A DNA stretch of 64,000 bases. It comes from Pseudomonas silesiensis (GTDB lineage Bacteria > Pseudomonadota > Gammaproteobacteria > Pseudomonadales > Pseudomonadaceae). How positions within the stretch are numbered: position 1 is the first letter of the stretch; each line of letters begins with the position of its first letter. Below, one piece after another: positions 56,401-64,000 of this stretch. The DNA lies in assembly GCF_001661075.1 (NCBI RefSeq), contig NZ_CP014870.1:496001-560000 (forward strand), given 5' to 3'. Made by a program: the position numbers and the translations under genes. The notes below the pieces were generated by a model. That model made no database searches. It was not told the origin of the DNA and saw only the letters and a list, made by a program, of their open reading frames with translations.

Positions 56401-58410
56401 GCGTTGCCGGACACTGAACGCAAGGCGCTGGGGTATGACATTTTCGAGGGGGAGCGGCTCAAGTCAGATCTGCAACGTTCACCGTTGGCGTTCGAGCAAT
56501 TCGAATCGGTCCTGAATGAACATCCGTTGCGTAAACCGGCTTATGACCCTGTAACGATGCGCCTGCTTGGCGGTATGCAGGGCTATCGCCAAGTGCTCGA
56601 CGAGCCGATGTTAAAGCGCCGGATCGGGGCGCTTTATCCGAATTTTTCCGTGGCGCAGGTCGACTCGATGCTGGCGGAATTCGGCGAGGCGGCGCCTGCG
56701 CGAGTCCTGGCCCTGGAGACCGAGTTCCGCGAGTTGGACAATGCACTGCAAGGCTGGTTGAACTCGCAAAATCGCTTCGGCCCCCTGGGGGCTCTGAAGT
56801 GGGAATCGCGAAACTTGCTGTACAGGGCGCTCAAGCAATGTTGGCAAAGAACAGGGCCAGCGGGTGTCGACGTTCCGGGTATCGTTGGCGCGCAACATCT
56901 GCAGCTGGACGATTTTGCGATGGGTCGCAACCTGGCGGACTTGCCCCGACTGACCGCCAATTTCGATCACGTGACGAGCCTGAGCATGCGTAGCACCAAT
57001 GCACTTGCCAGCCAGGGGAAGTTTCTTGAAAAATTTCCGCAACTTCGTCAGTTGGATCTGGAAGGAAACCTAATGAACCGCTTGCCGCCGGCCATCGGCG
57101 AGCTGCGTCAGCTGACCCATCTGGTGCTGGATAACAATCAAATCATGCTGACACCGCAAGCGGTCGCGCGGTTGAGAAGCTTGACCCGGCTTGAGGTTTT
57201 GCGGCTGCACGGCAATCCGCTGGGGCTCGTGCCTGACATCAGTCAAATGCCTGATCTGCAGGTCCTCGATCTTGAACGGACAGGCATCGACCAATGGCCC
57301 ACCGGACTGTTTGGCAAATCCCGTCCGCGGCACATCTATCTGAACCTGAAACATAATCGATTGGCAATCATTCCAGACGTCGCTCCTGGCTCATTCCGGG
57401 CGGAACTGCTGGCCCGGACCATCGTCAGCCGTGATCCCGCGTGGATGCCGGAGCGTGTTCTGAACAAGTTGAAAGGTTATGCGGAATCGCTAGGCATGGA
57501 TCCTGACCGTCCCTACCCCCCACGGGGATTGATGGACAGCCACAAATGGGGTCAGGGCTTGTCTGAGTCAGCGTTCAGGGAAAAGCTGATTATCTGGGAC
57601 GGGGTTGAGGATGAGATCGGTTCCGAAAAATTCTTCGACATGGTACGAAGGCTTACCGAGTCGGCTGACTTTAATTCGCCGCAGCTGTCCTACCGCGCCG
57701 AGCTGACAGCCAAGCTCTGGCGAATGCTCGAGGCCATGTACGACGATGCGCAGTTGCGGGAAACGGCCTTCTCCGAATCCGTTGTGGTGACCGAATGTTC
57801 CGATGGAGCAACCCAGTTGTTCAATGCATTGGGGGTCAAGGTTCTGGTCAAGGAAGCCTACGCTCTGCAGCATCCGGGACTTATCGAGGCGGAACTGGTG
57901 GAATTGGCCAGGGGCAAGTCCCGGCTGGATGAACTCGGCGCTATTGCGCGTCGACGAATTGCCGCGCGCTTCGAGAACGGAGAACGATTCAGACGTGTCG
58001 ATGCCAATGGCAACGTTACCGGTACGATCGACGAAGTGGAGGTGCAGCTCGCCTATATGACCGATCTGGCGGAAAAACTGGATCTGCCGTGGCAAGCGCG
58101 TGGCATGTTATTCCGGGCCATTAGCGGGGTGACGTCCGAGATGATAGAGGCCGCTCGTGTGCACGTACTGGGGCTTGAACTGGGTGACCTGCTCGAGGAG
58201 ACCATTCTTGAGCAGCCTTTCTGGAAAGATTATCTGGAAAACACTTATCGTGATGATATCGCCAGAAAAAAGCTCGAGCTGCGCAACGAAGATGAGATGG
58301 CCCAGTTCACCGCGATCAAGGGCCTGATGAAAACCTGGACGAGTCAAGCTATCGAGCGTGCCAAGCTGCGAAGGACGGAGCTACCGTTCACGGTGCAGGC
58401 CGATAGTTGA
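53467..58410 (+). CDS. Giant NEL-type E3 ubiquitin ligase effector-like protein (2)
   Basis: 1647 residues, paralogous to the preceding gene over its whole length with the same domain order. It starts MPDSLTPVTT with HYDFLKDRVP in the DUF6543-like region. The hydrophobic segment is about 465-490 (VFNLAAFVVPGLGPIMLAVG). Leucine-rich repeats lie at about 1155-1310 (LRQLDLEGNLMNRLPPAIGE). The NEL motif is TECSDGATQLFNALG with Cys1444, followed by TIDEVEVQLAYMTDLAEKLD. Both catalytic domains appear intact. A 107-base gap and its own AAGGA site suggest separate or read-through transcription. A terminator follows 15 bases after the stop. Confidence 0.87.
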   Translation: MPDSLTPVTTPAGMFNADLRGVHYDFLKDRVPTWFSGASTQRQLELAQHEMELPSWYLTAMPEDRTALADSHIQYREALNNIEDKLGGIEDVLAFAEQPLKDAIKKEFKLDLDVRNTYFARKYGVKDRDDFYGFFVFDQQNDPALKYEYRGISLLEAALANFEPDEEHSSPCTDCQIITTWSDYDGDVIPTFNAVNGQAVSIAPHAFARLCRTLDLGELYQKHLKAILKPRGVVDRKALNDRMEAYQRQQLALSTEIGRRQAAMGSGNSTWGISVDAWQMLKQVVTDQKDVTLDGKPVTFAALKIFGSTLVGPLLIGPDRKNSDKVERLLVYIPNDPQQPLKEYASSADFMNELRTRLHSASYRRFFSRFVPQRDQGIFFQRFNALYQPTGSGAAADFALQPNPLKLPLDEVAITGNLWEQLRQAHVNKVLADARAVAVPTGDEDRKARMERLESFLDAVNSVFNLAAFVVPGLGPIMLAVGAAQMGSEVFEGIEAYEQGDVKAMWAHFSSVALNVAFIGAGAKVLPEIKLSSRVDTLKPVTLSNGKQALWNPDLSRYKAPVELEPNAKPDKLGLFQNNGQKLLAHEGDHYGIVEDATQYRIQHPTRPEAYRPVVEHNGAGAWKTELDEPLTWDKARLLRRLGASTQDFTDEKLEQIRTVAGVSEDQLRRLHVELDPPPIMLDDTLQRFRLHAEAGKVGQQILVNQVPERLLEDVARLTADLPRWPDNRSVEVFAGPELKGPSTLIGNIDVASANRIKLTRSELRDGQLPQRIIETLGEDEIHQLLGQAISSNKEVRIQALKDALAEQATLRHKRLFDSLYKQHQLDGGEQVQLLTNEYPGLPNAVAARLLQEATPADLEHLTKKRTIPLRLREQVRQAMHRVRVSRAYEGLYLDGLENNDTRRLELASLAALPGWSSDVRIEIREHSFTGKLHASVGPENATIRKVLVLEDEGGYQARDESDQHLHGSDDFFASVLHALPDTERKALGYDIFEGERLKSDLQRSPLAFEQFESVLNEHPLRKPAYDPVTMRLLGGMQGYRQVLDEPMLKRRIGALYPNFSVAQVDSMLAEFGEAAPARVLALETEFRELDNALQGWLNSQNRFGPLGALKWESRNLLYRALKQCWQRTGPAGVDVPGIVGAQHLQLDDFAMGRNLADLPRLTANFDHVTSLSMRSTNALASQGKFLEKFPQLRQLDLEGNLMNRLPPAIGELRQLTHLVLDNNQIMLTPQAVARLRSLTRLEVLRLHGNPLGLVPDISQMPDLQVLDLERTGIDQWPTGLFGKSRPRHIYLNLKHNRLAIIPDVAPGSFRAELLARTIVSRDPAWMPERVLNKLKGYAESLGMDPDRPYPPRGLMDSHKWGQGLSESAFREKLIIWDGVEDEIGSEKFFDMVRRLTESADFNSPQLSYRAELTAKLWRMLEAMYDDAQLRETAFSESVVVTECSDGATQLFNALGVKVLVKEAYALQHPGLIEAELVELARGKSRLDELGAIARRRIAARFENGERFRRVDANGNVTGTIDEVEVQLAYMTDLAEKLDLPWQARGMLFRAISGVTSEMIEAARVHVLGLELGDLLEETILEQPFWKDYLENTYRDDIARKKLELRNEDEMAQFTAIKGLMKTWTSQAIERAKLRRTELPFTVQADS

Positions 58411-58424
58411 TTGATGATGTGACC

Positions 58425-58460
58425 AGCCCCGATTGCGATATCGCCTTCGGGGCTTCTTTT
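58425..58460 (+). terminator. Terminator after the NEL genes
   Basis: AGCCCCGA (58425-58432) pairs with TCGGGGCT (58447-58454), followed by TCTTTT. It lies between the convergent NEL and ureC genes. Confidence 0.85.
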
Positions 58461-58470
58461 CGAAGGTCCG

Positions 58471-60171
58471 TCAGAACAGGAAATAACGCTGTGCCATCGG
58501 CAAGATATCGGCCGGCTCGCACCACAACAATACGCCGTCGGCTTTCACCTGATAGGTCTGCGGGTCGACGTCGATCGTCGGCAGGTAGTCATTGTGAATC
58601 AGGTCGGTTTTCTGCACGTCCCGACAGCCTTTGACGACCGCAATGGTCTTCTTCAGTCCCAGGGCTTCGGGTAACCCCGCATCCTGTGCCGCCTGACTGA
58701 TAAACGTCAGGCTGGTGGCGTGCAGCGAACCGCCGTAACTGGCGAACATCGGACGGTAGTGCACCGGTTGTGGTGTCGGGATCGAGGCGTTGGCGTCGCC
58801 CATCAGGCTCGCCGCGATGGCGCCGCCCTTGAGAATCAGGGTCGGCTTCACACCGAAAAAAGCCGGGCGCCAGAGCACCAGATCGGCCCATTTACCAACC
58901 TCCACCGAACCCACTTCATGGCTGATGCCATGGGTGATCGCCGGGTTGATGGTGTATTTGGCGATGTAGCGTTTGGCGCGGAAGTTGTCATTGCCAGCAC
59001 CGTCGCCCGGCAGCGCCCCGCGCTGTTTTTTCATCTTGTCGGCGGTTTGCCAGGTACGGGTGATGACTTCGCCGACGCGGCCCATGGCCTGGCTGTCGGA
59101 GCTGATCATCGAGAACGCGCCGAGGTCGTGCAGGATGTCTTCGGCGGCGATGGTTTCGCGGCGGATGCGGCTTTCGGCGAAGGCCACGTCCTCGGCGATG
59201 CTCGGGTCCAGGTGATGGCAGACCATCAACATGTCGAGGTGTTCGTCGATGGTGTTGCGGGTGAACGGCCGGGTCGGGTTGGTGGAGCTCGGCAGCACGT
59301 TGGGGAAACCGCAGGCCTTGATGATGTCCGGCGCATGGCCGCCGCCCGCGCCTTCGGTGTGATAGGTGTGGATGGTGCGGCCCTTGAAGGCGGCGAGGGT
59401 GGTCTCGACGAAGCCCGATTCGTTGAGGGTGTCGGTGTGGATCGCCACCTGTACGTCGTATTGGTCGGCGACGTTCAGGCAGTTGTCGATGCTCGCTGGC
59501 GTGGTGCCCCAGTCTTCGTGCAGCTTGAGGCCGATGGCGCCGGCCTTGACCTGTTCGATCAAGGGCTCGGGCAGGCTGGCGTTGCCCTTGCCGGTGAAAC
59601 CGATGTTCATCGGGAAGGCATCGGCGGCCTGGAGCATTCGTGCCAGGTGCCAGGGCCCGGAGGTGCAGGTGGTGGCGTTGGTGCCGGTGGCCGGGCCGGT
59701 GCCGCCGCCGATCATGGTGGTGACGCCGCTCATCAGCGCTTCTTCGATCTGCTGCGGGCAGATGAAATGGATATGGGTGTCGATGCCACCGGCGGTGAGG
59801 ATCATGCCTTCACCGGCGATCACTTCGGTGCTGGCGCCGATCGCGATGGTGACGCCGGGCTGGATGTCCGGGTTGCCGGCCTTGCCGATGCCGGCGATGC
59901 GCCCGTCCTTGAGGCCGACGTCGGCCTTGACGATGCCCCAGTGGTCGATGATCAGCGCGTTGGTGATCAGGGTGTCGACCACTTCGGCGGCCAATAATTG
60001 ACTTTGGCCCTGGCCGTCGCGGATGACTTTGCCGCCGCCGAATTTCACCTCTTCGCCGTAGGTGGTGAAGTCCTTTTCCACTTCGATCCACAGCTCGGTG
60101 TCGGCCAGACGGACCTTGTCACCGACAGTGGGGCCGAACATGTCGGCGTAGGCTTGTCTTGAGATTTTCAT
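58471..60171 (-). CDS. ureC: Urease alpha subunit
   Basis: 566 residues, the catalytic subunit. It hydrolyses urea to ammonia and carbamate. Nickel ligands and active-site parts are present: HIH in [12 protein letters not shown], the carbamylated Lys in [12 protein letters not shown], His in [27 protein letters not shown], and the mobile-flap His in VCHHLDPS. I chose the ATG at 60171 ([18 protein letters not shown]), as in other ureases; upstream codons run into a REP. It is the last gene of the structural operon. Confidence 0.97.
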   Translation of the reverse strand: MKISRQAYADMFGPTVGDKVRLADTELWIEVEKDFTTYGEEVKFGGGKVIRDGQGQSQLLAAEVVDTLITNALIIDHWGIVKADVGLKDGRIAGIGKAGNPDIQPGVTIAIGASTEVIAGEGMILTAGGIDTHIHFICPQQIEEALMSGVTTMIGGGTGPATGTNATTCTSGPWHLARMLQAADAFPMNIGFTGKGNASLPEPLIEQVKAGAIGLKLHEDWGTTPASIDNCLNVADQYDVQVAIHTDTLNESGFVETTLAAFKGRTIHTYHTEGAGGGHAPDIIKACGFPNVLPSSTNPTRPFTRNTIDEHLDMLMVCHHLDPSIAEDVAFAESRIRRETIAAEDILHDLGAFSMISSDSQAMGRVGEVITRTWQTADKMKKQRGALPGDGAGNDNFRAKRYIAKYTINPAITHGISHEVGSVEVGKWADLVLWRPAFFGVKPTLILKGGAIAASLMGDANASIPTPQPVHYRPMFASYGGSLHATSLTFISQAAQDAGLPEALGLKKTIAVVKGCRDVQKTDLIHNDYLPTIDVDPQTYQVKADGVLLWCEPADILPMAQRYFLF

Positions 60172-60208
60172 GCGCTTGCCTTGGGATTCAATTGGATGTG
60201 AAATCGCA

Positions 60209-60300
60209 TTCGCGGGCAAGCCTCGCTCCTACAGAATTTGGGTCGGTCGCCGGTATGGGGACGACGCCAAACTGTAGGAGCGAGGCTTGCCGGCGAAGGG
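60209..60300. repeat. REP doublet inside the urease operon (ureB-ureC)
   Basis: TTCGCGGGCAAGCCTCGCTC (60209-60228) faces GAGCGAGGCTTGCCGGCGAA, with TTTGG/CCAAA-type pairing in the loop. The right arm carries a CCGGCG variant. It occupies most of the 151-base gap between ureB and ureC. Confidence 0.83.
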
Positions 60301-60322
60301 GCCGGTGTGGACAACCCATTAC

Positions 60323-61167
<845 letters not shown>

Positions 61168-61701
61168 TTACTCCTTTTGGGCGGCAGGTGGCTGCGCGCC
61201 AGGATTGAGGGTCAATTGCATGAAGGTCAGGTCCAGCCAGCGGCCAAACTTGGTGCCCACCTGGGGCATCTGGCCGGTGGTCACGAAACCGGCTCGTTCA
61301 TGCAGACGTATGGACGCGGCATTACCGCTTTCGATCGCGGCTACCATCACATGCTTGTCGCAGCCTCTGGCGCGGTCGATCAGTACTTCCATCAGTTGTG
61401 GGCCCAGGCCATTGCCGCGCTGATCGCTGCGGACATAGACCGAGTGCTCGACGGTGTGACGGAAACCGTCGAACGGCCGCCAGTCACCGAATGAGGCGTA
61501 GCCCAGCACAGCGTTATCGCTGTCGACGATCACCAGAACCGGATAACCCTGGGATTCCCGGGCGCTGAACCAGGCCTGGCGGTTGCCCAGGTCGACGACC
61601 TTCTCGTTCCAGATCGCCGTGGTATTGAGCACGGCATCGTTGTAGATATCGCGGATCGCCGGCAGGTCGGCATGCACGGCATCGCGGATGTGGTAAGTCA
61701 T
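61168..61701 (-). CDS. GNAT N-acetyltransferase, MddA/phosphinothricin-acetyltransferase type
   Basis: 177 residues. DAVHADLPAIRDIYNDAVLN at the start, VYVRSDQRGNGLGPQLMEVL as the acetyl-CoA loop, and LHERAGFVTTGQMPQVGTKF near the end match the MddA/PAT subgroup. These acetylate methionine sulfone, methionine sulfoximine and similar glutamine-synthetase inhibitors. From memory, PAO1 also has MddA (PA4866) between ureA and ureB. It lies 9 bases after ureA. Confidence 0.85.
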   Translation of the reverse strand: MTYHIRDAVHADLPAIRDIYNDAVLNTTAIWNEKVVDLGNRQAWFSARESQGYPVLVIVDSDNAVLGYASFGDWRPFDGFRHTVEHSVYVRSDQRGNGLGPQLMEVLIDRARGCDKHVMVAAIESGNAASIRLHERAGFVTTGQMPQVGTKFGRWLDLTFMQLTLNPGAQPPAAQKE

Positions 61702-61710
61702 GGCGCGACC

Positions 61711-62013
61711 TCAGGCGATCGGTTGGTGAACGGTGACCAGTTTGGTGCCGTCGGGGAACGTCGCCTCGACCTGGATCTCGGGGATCATTTCCGGGATGCC
61801 TTCCATCACTTGCTCACGGCTGAGCAGGGTGGTGCCGAAGTGCATCAGGTCGGCTACGGTCCGGCCGTCGCGGGCGCCTTCGAGCAATGCGGCGGAGATG
61901 TAGGCCATGGCTTCCGGGTAGTTGAGTTTCACGCCGCGAGCCAACCGCCGTTCGGCCACGAGGCCGGCGGTGAAGATCAGCAGCTTGTCTTTTTCGCGTG
62001 GGGTCAGGTCCAT
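61711..62013 (-). CDS. ureA: Urease gamma subunit
   Basis: 100 residues: [40 protein letters not shown] and the C-terminal [15 protein letters not shown] are diagnostic. It is the small structural subunit of urease, the first of the structural genes after ureD, with a REP doublet between them. Confidence 0.97.
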   Translation of the reverse strand: MDLTPREKDKLLIFTAGLVAERRLARGVKLNYPEAMAYISAALLEGARDGRTVADLMHFGTTLLSREQVMEGIPEMIPEIQVEATFPDGTKLVTVHQPIA

Positions 62014-62061
62014 CGTTTGGAATCCATAATCGGCAGTTTAAAAGGTGTTCGAACAGTTCCT

Positions 62062-62126
62062 TTGTAGGAGCGAGGCTTGCCCGCGAAGGGGGCTTCCAGG
62101 CCGCCAACAGCTTCGCTCCTACAGGG
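62062..62126. repeat. Short REP doublet between ureD and ureA
   Basis: TGTAGGAGCGAGGCTTGCCC faces GCTTCGCTCCTACAGGG, the right arm having lost the GGCAAGCCTC core. It fills the ureD-ureA gap. Confidence 0.75.
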
Positions 62127-62135
62127 AATCGGTGT

Positions 62136-62975
62136 TCAGGTGCTCCATATTCGTGGGGCGACGGCTTCTCGCCCAAGCAACGCAGGCCTGAGCAACCGCC
62201 ACACATCAATCAACCAGCCCCGCGCCAACAGGGCTTCGCTGGCCAGGCATCGAGCCACCAGAAGCCCTGGCAGCTGGGTCAGGTCTCCCCGCACCTCATT
62301 GGGCAGCGATCGGCACTTTTCCAGCAGATCACTATCAATTTCGCCGGTCACCAGCAAGGTCGCAAACACCGGCTGCCCATCCAGGCCAATTGGCGAGTCG
62401 AGCAAGCCATCCCCGCCGACAATGCGCTGACGTTCGTGCCAGAGCAACCGGCCATCGCGACGGATATCGAGTTGCGCCTGAAAATGCCCGAGGTCGAAGC
62501 ACTCGCCGCTCGCCGGTCGGCCCAATGCCACTACGTCCCAATAAAACAACCGGGCATCGCCTTCAAGCTCGATGCAGGTGCTGAGTTCGGCCTGCGCAGC
62601 ACTGAAAACGATGGTCTCCTGCGGCAACCATTCCAGTGTCGCACCGCTTGCTACTTTCAAGGCCAACTGCTGATAAGCGGGTCCGGCCGCGCGATACCAC
62701 TTGGCCGCGCCAGGACTGGTGATTTGCGCCCAGGCATCAGGGCCAACGCTGGCCGAGATGTCCAGCCGGTCACCCCCGGCAATCCCGCCCGGCGGGTGAA
62801 CGATGATGTGCTGGCAGACCTGTGGCCCTTCGGCATACAGATGCTTCTGCACCCGCAGCGGGCCTTTGTGCCGGCGCTGAACCGGGCGCGTGCTGTCGCC
62901 GAATCGGGCGTAGCCCAGCTCCAGCTCGGCGTGCCAGCTTGGGGTAAACAGGGCAGTGGGGGCAGGTAGATTCAT
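62136..62975 (-). CDS. ureD: Urease accessory protein UreD (UreH)
   Basis: 279 residues, beta-rich. Conserved stretches are [40 protein letters not shown] and [13 protein letters not shown]. It binds apo-urease and, with UreF and UreG, forms the nickel-insertion complex. It begins 28 bases after the urtE stop, so urea uptake and urease genes may share a transcript. Confidence 0.95.
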   Translation of the reverse strand: MNLPAPTALFTPSWHAELELGYARFGDSTRPVQRRHKGPLRVQKHLYAEGPQVCQHIIVHPPGGIAGGDRLDISASVGPDAWAQITSPGAAKWYRAAGPAYQQLALKVASGATLEWLPQETIVFSAAQAELSTCIELEGDARLFYWDVVALGRPASGECFDLGHFQAQLDIRRDGRLLWHERQRIVGGDGLLDSPIGLDGQPVFATLLVTGEIDSDLLEKCRSLPNEVRGDLTQLPGLLVARCLASEALLARGWLIDVWRLLRPALLGREAVAPRIWST

Positions 62976-63003
62976 GGTTTCCAGTTCGTCAGAGCGTTAC
63001 AGA

Positions 63004-63702
63004 TTAAATCGTAACCAGGCCGCGAACACCCTCGGCTTCCATATTTTCGCCACGGCCCTGCTGCACGATCTCGCCCCTGGACATCACCAGGTACTGATCG
63101 GCCAGTTCGGCGGCGAAGTCGTAGAACTGCTCCACCAGCAGGATCGCCATGTCCCCGCGGGCTGCCAGTTTTTTGATCACGGCACCGATCTCCTTGATCA
63201 CCGAGGGCTGAATGCCTTCGGTGGGCTCGTCGAGAATCAACAACCGTGGACGGCTGGCCAACGCCCGGCCAATCGCCAGTTGCTGCTGTTGACCCCCGGA
63301 CAAGTCACCGCCACGGCGTTGCTTCATCTGCAGCAGTACCGGAAAAAGTTCGTAGATAAACGCCGGGACTTCCTTTGCTTCGGAGCCAGGAAATCGTGAA
63401 AGACCCATCAGCAGATTCTCTTCCACGGTCAGGCGGCCGAAGATCTCGCGACCCTGGGGTACGTAGGCAATCCCTGCATGAACCCGTTGGTGCGGCTTGA
63501 ACGTGGTGATCGGTTTGCCTTCCCAGTTCACCGCGCCTTCCTTGGCCGGCAACAGGCCCATCAGGCACTTGAGCAGGGTGGTCTTGCCGACGCCGTTGCG
63601 CCCGAGCAGGCAGGTGACTTCCCCGACCTTCACGTCAAAGCTCAGGCCCCGCAGGATGTGGCTACCGCCGTAGAATTGGTGCAGCTTGTCGACTTGCAGC
63701 AT
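63004..63702 (-). CDS. urtE: Urea ABC transporter ATPase UrtE
   Basis: 232 residues. Walker A GRNGVGKTT, signature LSGGQQQQLAIGRAL, Walker B LLILDEPTEGIQP and the switch region LLVEQFYDFAAELAD are complete. The start MLQVDKLHQFYGGSHILRGL is typical of UrtE. It forms the ATPase pair with UrtD for high-affinity urea uptake. Confidence 0.95.
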   Translation of the reverse strand: MLQVDKLHQFYGGSHILRGLSFDVKVGEVTCLLGRNGVGKTTLLKCLMGLLPAKEGAVNWEGKPITTFKPHQRVHAGIAYVPQGREIFGRLTVEENLLMGLSRFPGSEAKEVPAFIYELFPVLLQMKQRRGGDLSGGQQQQLAIGRALASRPRLLILDEPTEGIQPSVIKEIGAVIKKLAARGDMAILLVEQFYDFAAELADQYLVMSRGEIVQQGRGENMEAEGVRGLVTI

Positions 63703-63721
63703 TTCTGAATCTCCTCAATCC

Positions 63722-63833
63722 CTCTGTAGGGGCGAGCGGTGCGGCGATCCGACTTGCCTGCGAAGAACGATAACGCGGTCTAACAGTTGCACCGCGGCGT
63801 TCCCTTCGCGGGCAAGCCTCGCTCCTACAGGAG
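63722..63833. repeat. REP doublet with one expanded arm (urtD-urtE)
   Basis: The left arm carries the GGTGCGGCGATCCGACTTGCC expansion. The right arm, CGGGCAAGCCTCGCTCCTAC (63809-63828), is the common form. Confidence 0.72.
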
Positions 63834-63839
63834 TAAAAA

Positions 63840-64000
63840 TCAGCGACCGAGATAAACCTCGATCACCCGCTCGTTATCCTGCACCTGTTCCAGCGACCCT
63901 TCCGCCAGCACGCTACCCTGATGCAACACGGTGACGTGGTCGGCGATCGACCCGACAAAGCCCATGTCGTGCTCCACTACCATCAGCGAATGCTTGCCGG
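63840..64000 (-). CDS. urtD: Urea ABC transporter ATPase UrtD (C-terminal part only)
   Basis: The last 52 codons are in the window. They read from AGKHSLMVVEHDMGFV (switch histidine) to the end NERVIEVYLGR. The position before urtE fits the urtABCDE order. The rest of the gene lies beyond base 64000. Confidence 0.9.
   Translation of the reverse strand, partial: GKHSLMVVEHDMGFVGSIADHVTVLHQGSVLAEGSLEQVQDNERVIEVYLGR

Noticed and set aside
58720..59997. 425-codon frame on the plus strand inside ureC
   Set aside because: Antisense to the highly conserved urease alpha subunit; composition (Asp/Gly/Ala/Val) is that of a reverse shadow.

Overview
The window looks like chromosome of a fluorescens-group Pseudomonas. 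The reasons are the codon use, the density of Pseudomonas REP doublets (14, most of the form GTGGGAGCGGGCTTGCTCGC or TAGGAGCGAGGCTTGCCCGC facing its complement), and a gene order that, from memory, follows PAO1 from the urease structural genes to azurin and ygiQ. The assignment rests on recognition of families, not on a database search.

Layout. 1-9.1 kb: the end of a YgiQ radical-SAM gene, then a three-gene set (transglutaminase/DUF2126, circularly permuted ATP-grasp/alpha-E, second transglutaminase) predicted to make and cut an unknown amide-linked product. 9.16-10.44 kb: an intact IS481-family element inserted in a REP. 10.6-14.5 kb: a small basic protein, a LOG-family nucleotide hydrolase, azurin, and nadE-pncB (NAD salvage). 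14.7-18.7 kb: LysR regulator, amaB and amaA (pipecolate/lysine catabolism). 19-24.3 kb: a five-gene Liv-type amino-acid ABC transporter behind a near-perfect sigma-54 promoter. 24.36-24.84 kb: a dead IS110-family remnant inside another REP. It keeps a folded non-coding segment whose two guide-like heptamers match the REP target, that is, a fossil bridge RNA. 24.8-25.5 kb: a gene-free stretch with several DnaA-box-like sites. 25.5-31.5 kb: SDR, AGE-family sugar epimerase, HupE/UreJ and ureGFE (sigma-54 promoter), a DesT-like TetR, and a small exported protein with 42-bp tandem repeats.

31.9-37.2 kb: an AsmA-family protein, then four AT-rich genes in B'-A'-B-A order that are tandem duplicates of a two-gene module; I do not recognise the family. 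37.4-45.4 kb: bacterioferritin-like protein, lipase, DMT exporter with a divergent AraC regulator, PsiF, AI-2E-type permease, Hsp70-like protein, cbpA-cbpM. 45.5-58.4 kb: an accessory block with an orphan RHS-core gene with a variable C-terminus, a sensor kinase, and two giant tandem paralogues (1748 and 1647 aa). Each giant protein combines a dermonecrotic-toxin-like N-terminal region, a hydrophobic segment, leucine-rich repeats and a C-terminal NEL (IpaH/SspH-type) E3 ubiquitin-ligase domain with the catalytic CxD motif. 58.5-64 kb: ureC, ureB, two GNAT acetyltransferases, ureA, ureD, urtE and the end of urtD, all on the minus strand.

How it works together. Urease is split into two clusters about 28 kb apart: structural genes plus ureD downstream of the urea ABC transporter, and ureEFG (nickel delivery and GTPase maturation) plus a UreJ-type nickel permease. 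The urease accessory cluster and the Liv transporter both show sigma-54 promoters, which suggests nitrogen control. The most distinctive material is the fossil bridge RNA aimed at REPs, the tandem NEL effectors, and the unidentified four-gene family.
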